Below, one piece after another: positions 51,701 to 59,053 of a stretch of DNA of 64,000 nucleotides. Each line of letters opens with the position of its first letter. The stretch's first letter is position 1. Below the pieces are notes generated by a model. That model had not been told where the DNA came from, made no database searches, and saw nothing but the letters and a program-made list of their open reading frames with translations. Made by a program: the position numbers and the translations under genes. The stretch covers positions 1-64,000 of the forward strand of contig JAZSHI010000007.1 of the NCBI GenBank assembly GCA_045533195.1. The letters run 5' to 3'. The DNA is from SIG607 sp045533195 (GTDB lineage: Bacteria; Bacillota; Clostridia; Oscillospirales; Acutalibacteraceae).

Positions 51701-53289
51701 TTGCAATTATTTTCATAAGTGTCTTCGGTCACACAGGCGCAAGTATTATAAAGCCACGTTGCATCAGTAAATGCAGCGTTGCTTGTACCTATAGTAATTT
51801 TTTCTTTATCTGCGCTACTTCCGTTATAAAACACTTCTTGTAAAGATTTACAATTATGAAATGCAGCGCTTCCTATACTAGTTAAGCTACGGGGTATGGT
51901 TATACTATTAAAGGATGTGCAGTTATAAAACGCATAATTTTTAATATCTGTCACTGTATTAGGTATAACCAAATCAGTTATAAGTTCACCGTTCAAATAT
52001 ATATTTTTTGCATAAACGAGGGGGTTGGCATAAGTATTTCCAAAAGAAATATTGCACCACGAAGCTATATCAGTTATATGAACGCTAACAAGGGATGAAC
52101 AATTTAAAAATGCAGAAGTTCCTATGCTTGTTACGTTATCGGGTATTGTTACGCTTGTTAGAGAAGAGCAACCTGAAAATGCATTATTTCCAATACTTGT
52201 TAAACTATTTGGCATTGTTGCGCTTGTAAGGGAAGAGCAACCATAGAACACACTAGTTCCAATACTTGTTACGCTATCGGGTATTATTACACTTTTAAGT
52301 GATGAGCACCCTGAAAATGCACTAGTTCCTATTTTTGTTACACTTTCACCAATGGTTAAATCTTTAAGCGATAGGCAACCATAAAATGCCATATTCCCTA
52401 TACTTGTTACTCCGTTAGGAATATTGTAATAGGGTGTAGTTTTTCCGGCAGGATAAAGAATAAGCTCAGTTCCACTCTTATTAAATAATACCCCATCAAT
52501 ATCTGTGTATTTTGTATTGTTATCATCAACATAAAGGTTTGACAGTTTAGAGCAACCCGAAAATACGGAACTTCCTATATTTGTTACACCTTCACCTATA
52601 GTTACACTTGCGAGGGATTTACAATTATAAAACGCAGAACTTCCTATACTTTTTACACTATCGGGTATAGTTACACTTGTAAGGGATGCGTAACCAGAAA
52701 AAGCAAAATCTTTAATACTGGTTACACCTTCGGGTATAACTATATCGGTTAAAAGTTCATTATTTAAATAAAGATTTTCTGCATAACAAAGCGGATTTCC
52801 ATAACAAGTTGAAAATTCAGTAACAAAACTAATCTTACACCATGCCGCTAAATCGGTAATATAAACATTTTCCAGTAAGGAGCAACCAAAAAAAGCATAC
52901 TCTTCTATTCTTGTTACACTATACGGTATAGCTATACTTGTAAGAGCTCCGCATTTATAAAAAGCACTTGCTCCGATTTTTGTCACACTATTGGGGATAG
53001 TAACGCTCTTTAAGGATGTGCAACCATAAAATGCATAATTTCCTATACTTGTTACACCATCTTTAATAATAACATCAGTTACTGCATTGCCCCATGGCAA
53101 AGTCGGTAATGGGTCTGGCGTAATATTTCCCATATCCCCTTTACCGCTAATGGTAAGAACTGTGCCATTAAGCGACCAAGAGCATCTACCCGTCGCTCCG
53201 CTTGTAGCCGCAGAAACGTTTAGTGACTGCAGTGGCAGTGCTGTGATTATTAATGCAAGGCAGATTATAATTGATAAAATCTTTTTCAT
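48697..53289 (-). CDS. Giant secreted BspA-like leucine-rich-repeat protein with InlB-type repeats and C-terminal dockerin
   Basis: 1530 residues. Signal peptide (~1-27). About residues 60-490: many LRR_5 repeats (SVTIPDSVTSIGTSAFxxCSSL). About 495-605: five Cys-ladder units (CDxxCNxCxxxR). About 610-790 and 970-1165: InlB B/Flg_new repeats (Y.LDGGTN...GYDFIGWY). About 800-960: Tyr/Ser-rich beta region. About 1175-1280: beta domain. About 1285-1450: more Flg_new-like repeats. About 1465-1530: type I dockerin with calcium loops DLDGDGVVDTAD and DLNGDGAVDTTD. The dockerin implies docking to a cohesin scaffold at the cell surface; the repeats suggest adhesion to host or plant polymers. Confidence 0.88.
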   Translation of the reverse strand: MKKILSIIICLALIITALPLQSLNVSAATSGATGRCSWSLNGTVLTISGKGDMGNITPDPLPTLPWGNAVTDVIIKDGVTSIGNYAFYGCTSLKSVTIPNSVTKIGASAFYKCGALTSIAIPYSVTRIEEYAFFGCSLLENVYITDLAAWCKISFVTEFSTCYGNPLCYAENLYLNNELLTDIVIPEGVTSIKDFAFSGYASLTSVTIPDSVKSIGSSAFYNCKSLASVTIGEGVTNIGSSVFSGCSKLSNLYVDDNNTKYTDIDGVLFNKSGTELILYPAGKTTPYYNIPNGVTSIGNMAFYGCLSLKDLTIGESVTKIGTSAFSGCSSLKSVIIPDSVTSIGTSVFYGCSSLTSATMPNSLTSIGNNAFSGCSSLTSVTIPDNVTSIGTSAFLNCSSLVSVHITDIASWCNISFGNTYANPLVYAKNIYLNGELITDLVIPNTVTDIKNYAFYNCTSFNSITIPRSLTSIGSAAFHNCKSLQEVFYNGSSADKEKITIGTSNAAFTDATWLYNTCACVTEDTYENNCNTTCNVCGNIKAIIHTYDNPCDNKCNLCENIRETTHTYDNACDSKCNVCEFERIASDHVYNDICDTDCNVCGTVRKVEHVYSGEYDVSCDECGEIRAIEGQFSIIYHLDGGTNALKNPDIYTFEDDIVLKPATKDGYDFIGWYLDADKTESISEIVNRAGELNLYAEYTPKQYEALFDFQGGTTSDRITVTLNDAIDTTKKFEVINGSEFNPYQEWRMPKRNGYVFAGWKYNGSLVGDKISTNKDIELTAIWKIADYSNYNQIILGSGSSYISNSGAYFNNNLGDYSTSPTNTSSGYLYSSYYVYVSGEYKNVTYSGYSFYNQYSSYSYGGFSINNITTGKTLVNADGMEDCYDSWDDSYNNRKNYSGTLEVAPGTLLRITVYGHTNDSRYAGYYGDIFNAPVGGISLSTGEIRDSINVSYSGEKTIGQTYDAVIKTPTVSKNGYEFVNWCDENGVPITENWQYLEDETLYAKWKPISYGISYVLNGGTNSDTNPSSYTVEDSFLLANPQKKGYMFNGWYSDANFTTRVTQISNQTGDIKLYAKYTVNVYKLTLDGNGGVLAPKITFINDGKVIKEEYLSGGDVITAYRPDDREGYIFAGWYIDENLTSVFKFSKTIDKDIILYAKWISCNENTLNIESINEFRVKVQGKVGQIYAFVPLADGEISVTSKANGLDLYGTLYDSNMALLVSSDDISENDLNFTYSYRVESGKLYYVEIKGNTVSTVGDADISIDWVGDCSIIGTSYNSQTHTIVYGETFTLPDAVCKGNIFLGWFDETDTKISDGIWDFTANKTLYARWTTVHTVVFKDIDGTILSSETYYYGDKIEAPKLPTKPSDKVYNYSAKWDNDYTGICVGDAVYTVTYTCTYIDYTVVFKDWDGTVLSSETYHYGDEVTVPNVQGKPAENGRKYIFVGWDKKVVNCAGDVIYTAVYDVYYILGDLDGDGVVDTADLATMKLYLAGLSVLGETGLLTGDLNGDGAVDTTDLASLKLELAGLKKTGSK

Positions 53290-53336
53290 TTATTTTAGTC
53301 TCCTTTTAAAGACTTTTATTAAAAAATACCGTAAAC

Positions 53337-53365
53337 ATTTTACTTCAATGGTTATTAAAAGTCAA
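53337..53365 (-). promoter_or_regulatory. Promoter of the giant dockerin protein gene
   Basis: Minus strand TTGACT (53360-53365), 17 bases, TAAAAT (53337-53342); ribosome site AAAGGAGAC follows. Confidence 0.8.
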
Positions 53366-53407
53366 GGGATTAGGGGTATCGCGTTGCGATACAGGGAGTA
53401 GAGATTA

Positions 53408-53528
53408 GGGATTAGGGATTAGGGATTAGGGACGAGGGAAAAGTTTCTATCCCCTATTCCCTCTTCCCTCTGTGCGAAGCACAGCCCTTTTCCCTAAAAA
53501 AACAGGCTCTTTCGAGCCTGTTTTTTTA
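53408..53528. repeat. Direct repeat copy 2: GGGATTA array, C-rich tract and serS terminator
   Basis: Five GGG runs at seven-base period (53408, 53415, 53422, 53429, 53436), C-rich tract, TGTGC-GAA-GCACA hairpin, then the AACAGGCTC/GAGCCTGTT terminator directly after the serS stop. Nearly identical to 48583-48718. Confidence 0.8.
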
Positions 53529-54818
53529 ATAGGTAATAACTTCTTTTCCGCCCATATAAGCTCTTAAAGCTTCGGGGATTTTAACGGAATATTTTTCACC
53601 GTCAAAACAAAGATTGTTTTCAAGGAAAGCAATAAGCATTCTGGGAGGAGCAACAACGGTATTGTTAAGGGTATGGGCAAGATATTTGTTACCGTCCTCG
53701 CCTTTAACCTTGATACCGAGTCTTCTTGCCTGAGCATCGCCGAGGTTAGAGCAGGAGCAAACCTCGAAATACTTTTTCTGCTTAGGTGACCAAGCTTCAA
53801 CGTCATAAGACTTAACCTTAAGGTCTGCAAGGTCGCCTGAGCAACATTCAAGGGTTCTAACGGGAATATCTAAACTTCTGAAAAGTTCAACGGAATAGCT
53901 CCACATTTTATTGAACCATTCCATACTCTCTTCAGGCTTACAGATAACTATCATTTCCTGTTTTTCAAACTGATGAATTCTATAAATTCCGCGTTCCTCA
54001 ATACCGTGAGCGCCCTTTTCTTTTCTAAAGCAAGGAGAATAGCTTGTAAGGGTTAAGGGAAGCTTTGCTTCATCTGTAATGGTATCAATGAATTTTCCTA
54101 TCATAGAATGTTCGCTTGTACCGATAAGATAAAGGTCTTCACCCTCTATTTTATACATCATAGCGTCCATTTCTTCAAAGCTCATAACACCTGTTACAAC
54201 GCCTGAACGAATCATAAAGGGAGGAATACAGTAGGTAAAGCCTTTGTCTATCATAAAGTCTCTGGCATAGGTGGTAACTGCGCTGTGAAGACGTGCAATG
54301 TCCCCCATTAGATAATAAAAGCCTTCACCTGCCACCTTACCTGCAGCCTCTTTGTCAATACCACCGAACAGCGCCATAATATCGGTGTGATAAGGAATTT
54401 CAAAGTCAACCTCAGTCTTTTCTCCGTACTGCTTAACCTCAACATTTTCGCTGTCATCCTTACCGATAGGCACACTGTCGTCAATAATGTTGGGAATCTT
54501 CATCATATTCTCTTTAAGAGCAGCGGCAAGTTCGTTTTCTTTTGCTTCAAGCTCACTGAGTTCCTTTGCCTGACTGGTTACGATAGCCTTCTTTTCTTCG
54601 GCTTCCTCACGTTTGCCCTGTCCCATTAAGGCGCCGATTTCTTTACTCACCTTGTTTCGAAGCGCTCTGAGTTCATTTGCCCGGCTGTTGGTAGCGCGTT
54701 TTTCCTCATCAAGTCTTAAAACCTCGTCAACAAGGGGAAGCTTATGGTCTTTAAACTTCTTTTTTATATTTTCCTTAACAAGTTCAGGATTTTCTCTAAT
54801 AAATTTTATATCAAGCAT
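53526..54818 (-). CDS. serS: Seryl-tRNA synthetase
   Basis: 430 residues, normal length. N-terminal coiled-coil arm (~25-105) that binds the long variable arm of tRNA-Ser. Class II catalytic motifs: SPCFRKEKGAHG (motif 2 region) and NNTVVAPPRMLIAFLE (motif 3). Charges tRNA-Ser, also the first step for selenocysteine. Ribosome site AGGAGG. The short leader has no room for a T-box. Confidence 0.97.
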   Translation of the reverse strand: MLDIKFIRENPELVKENIKKKFKDHKLPLVDEVLRLDEEKRATNSRANELRALRNKVSKEIGALMGQGKREEAEEKKAIVTSQAKELSELEAKENELAAALKENMMKIPNIIDDSVPIGKDDSENVEVKQYGEKTEVDFEIPYHTDIMALFGGIDKEAAGKVAGEGFYYLMGDIARLHSAVTTYARDFMIDKGFTYCIPPFMIRSGVVTGVMSFEEMDAMMYKIEGEDLYLIGTSEHSMIGKFIDTITDEAKLPLTLTSYSPCFRKEKGAHGIEERGIYRIHQFEKQEMIVICKPEESMEWFNKMWSYSVELFRSLDIPVRTLECCSGDLADLKVKSYDVEAWSPKQKKYFEVCSCSNLGDAQARRLGIKVKGEDGNKYLAHTLNNTVVAPPRMLIAFLENNLCFDGEKYSVKIPEALRAYMGGKEVITY

Positions 54819-54851
54819 TTTTTATCCTCCTCAAAAAGCTACAATAAAGTT

Positions 54852-54880
54852 AATATATCACATAGTCTTGATATTATCAA
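54852..54880 (-). promoter_or_regulatory. Promoter of serS
   Basis: Minus strand TTGATA (54875-54880), 17 bases, TATATT (54852-54857), starting just after the upstream lipoprotein stop. Confidence 0.65.
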
Positions 54881-54888
54881 GCAAAAAC

Positions 54889-55272
54889 TTACTTATTTAG
54901 TGCGACATCTACACCGTTTTTATTACCGAAAATAAGAATATATCCCGAAAGGTCAACTTTTTCGTCCTTTTCAAGTGATTCCTTTACCATTTTATACATA
55001 ATGGTAAGGTCGCTTTTATTTTCAAATTCAAGCACCGTAACGGAGGTGGAATCTGCGCTACTTACACCGTAAAAACCGTTTATAATACTTCCGCTTCCTT
55101 TATAGCTATATTTAAGCTCGTTATTCATTTCGGTTTTTCGTTCTTGATCAAATTCGATTATATCATAACCTGCATCTTTAAGATTTGACTTTATTCCGTC
55201 TGCAGAATAAGCGCAGGAGCACATAGTAAGGCTAAGAGCGAATATAATAAGGATAGATATTAGCTTCTTCAT
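54889..55272 (-). CDS. Small lipoprotein, unknown function
   Basis: 127 residues from ATG 55272. Lipoprotein signal MKKLISILIIFALSLTMCSC; the lipobox Cys is 18 or 20. The mature part (~110 residues) has alternating strands and helices: YDIIEFDQERK, GIYG-like NGFYGVSS, VTVLEFENKSDLTIMYKMVKESLEKDEK, and YILIFGNKNGVDVAL, suggesting a small alpha/beta sandwich. No recognised family. Own promoter; divergent from rex. Confidence 0.65.
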   Translation of the reverse strand: MKKLISILIIFALSLTMCSCAYSADGIKSNLKDAGYDIIEFDQERKTEMNNELKYSYKGSGSIINGFYGVSSADSTSVTVLEFENKSDLTIMYKMVKESLEKDEKVDLSGYILIFGNKNGVDVALNK

Positions 55273-55299
55273 ATATGACACATCCCTCAATTTTTTACT

Positions 55300-55328
55300 A
55301 TTATACTATTATAAAAAGTTTTTGTCAA
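55300..55328 (-). promoter_or_regulatory. Promoter of the small lipoprotein gene
   Basis: Minus strand TTGACA (55323-55328), 17 bases, TATAAT (55300-55305). Back to back with the rex promoter. Confidence 0.85.
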
Positions 55329-55342
55329 TTGAGAAAGTTTTA

Positions 55343-55380
55343 TTGACAAAACGGTAAAAATGTTACATAATAAAATGTAA
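55343..55380 (+). promoter_or_regulatory. Promoter of rex with overlapping palindrome
   Basis: TTGACA (55343-55348), 17 bases, CATAAT (55366-55371). The inverted repeat TTACAT-N6-ATGTAA (55363-55380, 18 bp) covers the -10. Its size and position fit an autoregulatory Rex operator, although it departs from the usual TTGTTAA-type half-sites. Confidence 0.6.
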
Positions 55381-55411
55381 TTTGTAATATGGAAAGGATA
55401 TGGATTTTTTT

Positions 55412-56047
55412 ATGTCTTACCGTTCAATATCCCCTTCGGTAATTCGCCGTCTTCCTCGATATTATCGTTTTTTAGAGGATTTAAAAGCATCGGGCATTAC
55501 CCGTATTTCTTCTTCTGAGCTTTCGAAAAAAATGGGACTTACTGCAAGTCAGATAAGACAGGATCTTAACTGCTTCGGCGGTTTCGGACAACAGGGCTAC
55601 GGTTATAATGCCGAGTTGCTTTCAAACGAAATCGCAAAAATTTTAGGACTTGATAAACCTCAAAAGCTTATTATTATCGGTATCGGTAATCTGGGTAAGG
55701 CTATTGCTACTCATATTCGTTTTGATAATAAGGGTTATGAGCTTATCGGACTTTTCGATAAAAAAGAAGCTATTATAGGTCAGGTGGTACACAACCTGCC
55801 TGTTCGCAGTATGGATTCCCTTGATGAATTTTGTAAAGAAAACCATCCCACCACCGCTGTTCTTTGTATTCCTAAAGAATCTGCCGAGGCTATTTCTTAC
55901 AAGCTTGTAAAGCTCGGAATAAAGGGCTTTTTAAACTTCAGCCATTATGATTTAGGACTTGCTTACCCCGACGTTTCGGTAGAAAACGTTCATTTCGGGG
56001 ACAAGCTTATGGTTCTTTCTTATAAAATGCATAACAACGAAGCTTAA
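55412..56047 (+). CDS. rex: Redox-sensing transcriptional repressor Rex
   Basis: 211 residues from ATG 55412; an in-frame ATG at 55400 is only two bases from GGAAAGG and less likely. Winged-helix domain ISPSVIRRLPRYYRFLEDL and SELSKKMGLTASQIRQDLNCFGGFGQQGYGY, then the Rossmann domain IIGIGNLGKAIA that senses NADH/NAD. Rex represses fermentation and respiration genes when NADH is low and releases DNA when NADH rises. Head of a short plus-strand run. Confidence 0.95.
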   Translation: MSYRSISPSVIRRLPRYYRFLEDLKASGITRISSSELSKKMGLTASQIRQDLNCFGGFGQQGYGYNAELLSNEIAKILGLDKPQKLIIIGIGNLGKAIATHIRFDNKGYELIGLFDKKEAIIGQVVHNLPVRSMDSLDEFCKENHPTTAVLCIPKESAEAISYKLVKLGIKGFLNFSHYDLGLAYPDVSVENVHFGDKLMVLSYKMHNNEA

Positions 56048-56071
56048 GTGCATACTAACTACGGTGATTGA

Positions 56072-56740
56072 ATGATTATTACTATTATTCGTACCGTAGT
56101 TGTTTATTTTTTTGTAACACTCGGAATACGTCTTATGGGCAAACGTCAGATAGGCGATATGCAGCCTAACGAACTTGCCGTAACACTTTTAATTTCAGAA
56201 ATCGCCGCTATACCGCTTCAGGACAGCTCTCAGCCTGTTCTCAATGGGATTGTGGCGATTTTTATGTTGGTTATAATAGAAATTTTCCTTTCGGTTATAA
56301 CTATGAAATCGATAAAATTCCGAAAGCTTATGAGCGGCAACTCCGCCATAGTTATAAAAAACGGAGTAATAGACCAAAAGGCTATGAGAAAGGTGCGCCT
56401 TACGGTTATTGACCTTATTGAGCTTTTGCGAGGACAGGGTATATTTCATATAGAAAACGTAGCCTATGCCGTGCTTGAGGTTAACGGTTCCTTAAGTGTT
56501 TTGCAGAAAAGTCAGTATCTGCCCGTAGAAAAGCAGGATATTCCGAAATTAAAAACTCAAAGCTCCTCCCTTCCCCTTCCCGTAATAAGCGACGGCAAAA
56601 TAATAATGGATGCTCTTGAGTCCTTAGGCGGCAGTGAAAAGGAAATTAAACGCAGAATAAGTCCTGCAAGAATAGAAGACGTTTTTCTTCTAACCTTAGA
56701 TAAAGAAGGAAAAATGAACGTAACAATGAAGGAGAAATAA
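56072..56740 (+). CDS. DUF421/YetF-family membrane protein
   Basis: 222 residues. Three N-terminal membrane helices with the family signature GIRLMGKRQIGDMQPNELAVTLLISEIAAIPLQD, then a cytoplasmic domain (~85-222) with IVIKNGVIDQKAM and DLIELLRGQGIFHIENVAYAVLE. The family is common in Firmicutes and tied to sporulation or envelope stress, but its activity is unknown. Followed two bases later by a DUF4363 gene, its usual partner. Confidence 0.88.
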   Translation: MIITIIRTVVVYFFVTLGIRLMGKRQIGDMQPNELAVTLLISEIAAIPLQDSSQPVLNGIVAIFMLVIIEIFLSVITMKSIKFRKLMSGNSAIVIKNGVIDQKAMRKVRLTVIDLIELLRGQGIFHIENVAYAVLEVNGSLSVLQKSQYLPVEKQDIPKLKTQSSSLPLPVISDGKIIMDALESLGGSEKEIKRRISPARIEDVFLLTLDKEGKMNVTMKEK

Positions 56741-56742
56741 AT

Positions 56743-57105
56743 ATGAAAAGACTTATTGCCGCCGTACTTCTTCTTATAATAGTTATAGGTCTTGCCATAT
56801 GCGGTTCAATAACTGTGGGCAGATGCCATAACGTCCTTTTTGGCGACCTTGACCGCTATTATCAAAATAAAGAAAGCACCGAGCCGTTTTATTCCCTAAA
56901 AAAAGATTGGGATAAAGCACAGCCGATGCTAATGTTCTTTACTAATCACCAAACGGTTAATGAAATTGATATAACCGTAAACCGACTTTTAAAGTACGGT
57001 GAAAACGGTCAAAAGAATGAAATAAATACCGAAATTGCCGAACTTAAAGCGCGGCTCAATCATTTAAAAAACAGTGAAAGCTTTAGCTTTGAAACTATTT
57101 TTTAA
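56743..57105 (+). CDS. DUF4363-family protein
   Basis: 120 residues: N-terminal membrane helix (~3-25) and an extracytoplasmic helical domain with LKKDWDKAQPMLMFFTNHQTVNEIDITVNRL and ELKARLNHLKNSE. This two-gene pairing with DUF421 is widespread in Clostridia. Role unknown; likely forms a membrane complex with the upstream protein. The 3' end overlaps the convergent gene by four bases. Confidence 0.85.
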   Translation: MKRLIAAVLLLIIVIGLAICGSITVGRCHNVLFGDLDRYYQNKESTEPFYSLKKDWDKAQPMLMFFTNHQTVNEIDITVNRLLKYGENGQKNEINTEIAELKARLNHLKNSESFSFETIF

Positions 57106-57647
57106 AGCAAGGCTTCATCATATACTGCCCTTATACCGCCTATAAACTTAGGACGGCTTCTGGCGGCAAGAACTGTGGCATTTCCGATTTTGTTGTTATT
57201 AAGACGAACGGGAACAGCCACTTTTTTTATGTGCATTCCTATCATGGTAAATCCAATATCGAGTCCTGCATCAGCTCTTATTTCTTCAAGAGCAATGGGA
57301 TTTTCAAAGGCTTTATAAGCGCTTGTAGCAAAGCTTCCCCCTGCTTTAGGCTGCGGAACAACATTTACTGCTTCTCCGTTTTTTACTGCATCCCTTTCGG
57401 TAATAATAGCACGGTTAAGATGTTCACAGCACTGCGCCGCAACAAAAACACCCTTTTCCTTTGCCGCACTATATATTCCTTCAAAGATTTTTTCAGCCGC
57501 TTCGGGCGAAGAATCGGTACCTATTTTGCTTCCCAAAGTTTCGCTTGTGGAACAGCCTACTACGAGGATACTTCCTTCCTTTAAATTTGCTTTTTCTATT
57601 ATTTCCTTAGCCGCATTATAGCTTTGTTCTTTAAAATTTTCAAACAC
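57102..57647 (-). CDS. UPF0340/TIGR01440 family protein (YwlG-like)
   Basis: 181 residues from a GTG at 57647, preceded by GGAGGCGG; a frame start at 57677 lacks a site. Conserved segments: SILVVGCSTSETLGSKIG, VAAQCCEHLNRAI, VVPQPKAGGSFATSAY and DIGFTMIGMHIKKVAVPVR. The family is well conserved in Firmicutes but uncharacterised; paired Cys-Cys and His suggest a metal or redox centre (inference). Confidence 0.85.
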   Translation of the reverse strand: MFENFKEQSYNAAKEIIEKANLKEGSILVVGCSTSETLGSKIGTDSSPEAAEKIFEGIYSAAKEKGVFVAAQCCEHLNRAIITERDAVKNGEAVNVVPQPKAGGSFATSAYKAFENPIALEEIRADAGLDIGFTMIGMHIKKVAVPVRLNNNKIGNATVLAARSRPKFIGGIRAVYDEALL

Positions 57648-57713
57648 TTCTACCGCCTCCGATGAAAAGTATAACATAAAAGCGTTATATTTTCAATTTT
57701 TTTAATAAAAAGG

Positions 57714-57742
57714 TTGATTTTTATTTTATTTTATGATAATAT
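57714..57742 (+). promoter_or_regulatory. Promoter of the pheST operon
   Basis: TTGATT (57714-57719), 17 bases, TAATAT (57737-57742), immediately upstream of the T-box leader. Confidence 0.7.
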
Positions 57743-57749
57743 TTTTAAG

Positions 57750-58000
57750 ATATTAAACGCAATGACGAAGGAAAGTAAGTAAAACAGAACCTTCACAGAG
57801 ACTGCATTCACGGCTGAAAAATGCGGAAAGTTCCTTTACCGAAGTTCCCTTCTGAGCGGCAATGCCGAAATAAAAGTAAGCGTTGACGGGTAGGAAACCG
57901 TTATATTTCCAAAGAGTGTTTGCTCTGGCAAAAATCTGGGTGGTACCGCGGAGAATTTTCATCTTCGTCCCTTTGTGTAGGGACGGAGATTATTTTTTTA
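57750..58000 (+). ncRNA. T-box leader controlling pheST
   Basis: The conserved T-box TGGTACCGCGG is at 57941-57951. The competing terminator is a 12-bp stem (57961-57972 with 57979-57990) with a T7 tail to 57999, 16 bases before pheS. Upstream is the stem I region with TTC triplets at 57845 and 57850, candidates for the Phe specifier. Uncharged tRNA-Phe would stabilise the antiterminator and allow transcription. Confidence 0.92.
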
Positions 58001-58015
58001 TACGGAGGAAAAGAA

Positions 58016-59035
58016 ATGAAAGAAAAACTTGAAGCTTTAAAGGAACAGGCTCTTTCTGCCATAAATGTGGCAGAAGACAGCGCTGTTCTTGAAGAAATCA
58101 GAATCAAATACTTAGGCAAAAAAGGCGAACTTACTGCTATTCTAAAAATGATGGGTAGTCTTTCTGCCGATGAACGTCCCGTTATCGGACAAATTGCCAA
58201 CGAGGTCAGAGGAGCTATTGATTCTGCCCTTACCGAAAAGAGCACAGTTTTGGAAAAGGCGGCACAGGATAAAAAGCTTATTGATGAAGCAGTTGACGTC
58301 ACCATGCCGTCGAAAAAGGCAAAAATCGGTGCGCTTCACCCCTTAAACAAGGTGCTTGACGATATGCTGGATATTTTTCAGTCTATGGGCTTTGATGTTG
58401 TTGACGGTCCCGAGGTAGAAACCGACCATTATTGCTTTGAACAATTAAACGTTCCTGCCGACCACCCAGCAAGAGATATGCAGGACACCTTCTATCTTAC
58501 AGACAGTCTTCTTCTTCGCACCCAGACCTCTGCTGCTCAGGCGCGTACTATGGAAAAGACTCAGCCCCCTATCCGTATGGTTTGCCCCGGCAGAGTTTTC
58601 CGTGCCGACGAGGTTGACGCCACCCACTCTCCCGTTTTCCATCAGATAGAAGGTCTTGTGGTTGATAAAGGCATTACAATGTGCGACCTTAAGGGTGTAC
58701 TTGAACAGTTTGCTCACGAAATCTACGGAAAAGAAACCAAGGTTAAATTCCGTCCCTCCTTCTTCCCCTTTACCGAGCCCAGCGTTGAGGTTGACGTTAC
58801 CTGCTCTGAGTGCGGCGGTAAGGGTTGCCGAGTATGTAAAGGCGCAGGTTGGATAGAAATTCTTGGTGCAGGTATGGTTCATCCCAACGTTCTTAAAAAC
58901 TGCGGAATCGACCCCGAAGAATATACAGGCTTTGCCTTCGGTATCGGTCTTGACCGTCTTACCACCACAAGATACAAAATCAGCGACATTCGTTTGCTTT
59001 TCGAAAATGACAAACGTTTTCTTGACCAGTTTTAA
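58016..59035 (+). CDS. pheS: Phenylalanyl-tRNA synthetase alpha subunit
   Basis: 339 residues from ATG 58016, with GGAGGAAAAGAA upstream. N-terminal coiled coil (~1-85), then the class II core: FRADEVDATHSPVFHQIEG (motif 2), PYFxFTEPSVEVDV-like FFPFTEPSVEVDV, and FAFGIGLDRL (motif 3). Also a CSECGGKGC-VCKGAG Cys cluster found in many Firmicute PheS proteins. Forms an alpha2-beta2 enzyme with PheT 18 bases downstream. Regulated by the T-box. Confidence 0.97.
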   Translation: MKEKLEALKEQALSAINVAEDSAVLEEIRIKYLGKKGELTAILKMMGSLSADERPVIGQIANEVRGAIDSALTEKSTVLEKAAQDKKLIDEAVDVTMPSKKAKIGALHPLNKVLDDMLDIFQSMGFDVVDGPEVETDHYCFEQLNVPADHPARDMQDTFYLTDSLLLRTQTSAAQARTMEKTQPPIRMVCPGRVFRADEVDATHSPVFHQIEGLVVDKGITMCDLKGVLEQFAHEIYGKETKVKFRPSFFPFTEPSVEVDVTCSECGGKGCRVCKGAGWIEILGAGMVHPNVLKNCGIDPEEYTGFAFGIGLDRLTTTRYKISDIRLLFENDKRFLDQF

Positions 59036-59053
59036 GGAAAGGAGTTAATAAAA

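Noticed and set aside
53408..53438. Telomere of a linear replicon
   Set aside because: The TTAGGG-like unit is internal, short and flanked by normal chromosomal genes; it is better described as a quadruplex-prone simple repeat.
54819..54888. T-box leader for serS
   Set aside because: The leader between promoter and ATG is only ~30 bases and lacks the TGGTACCGCGG motif.
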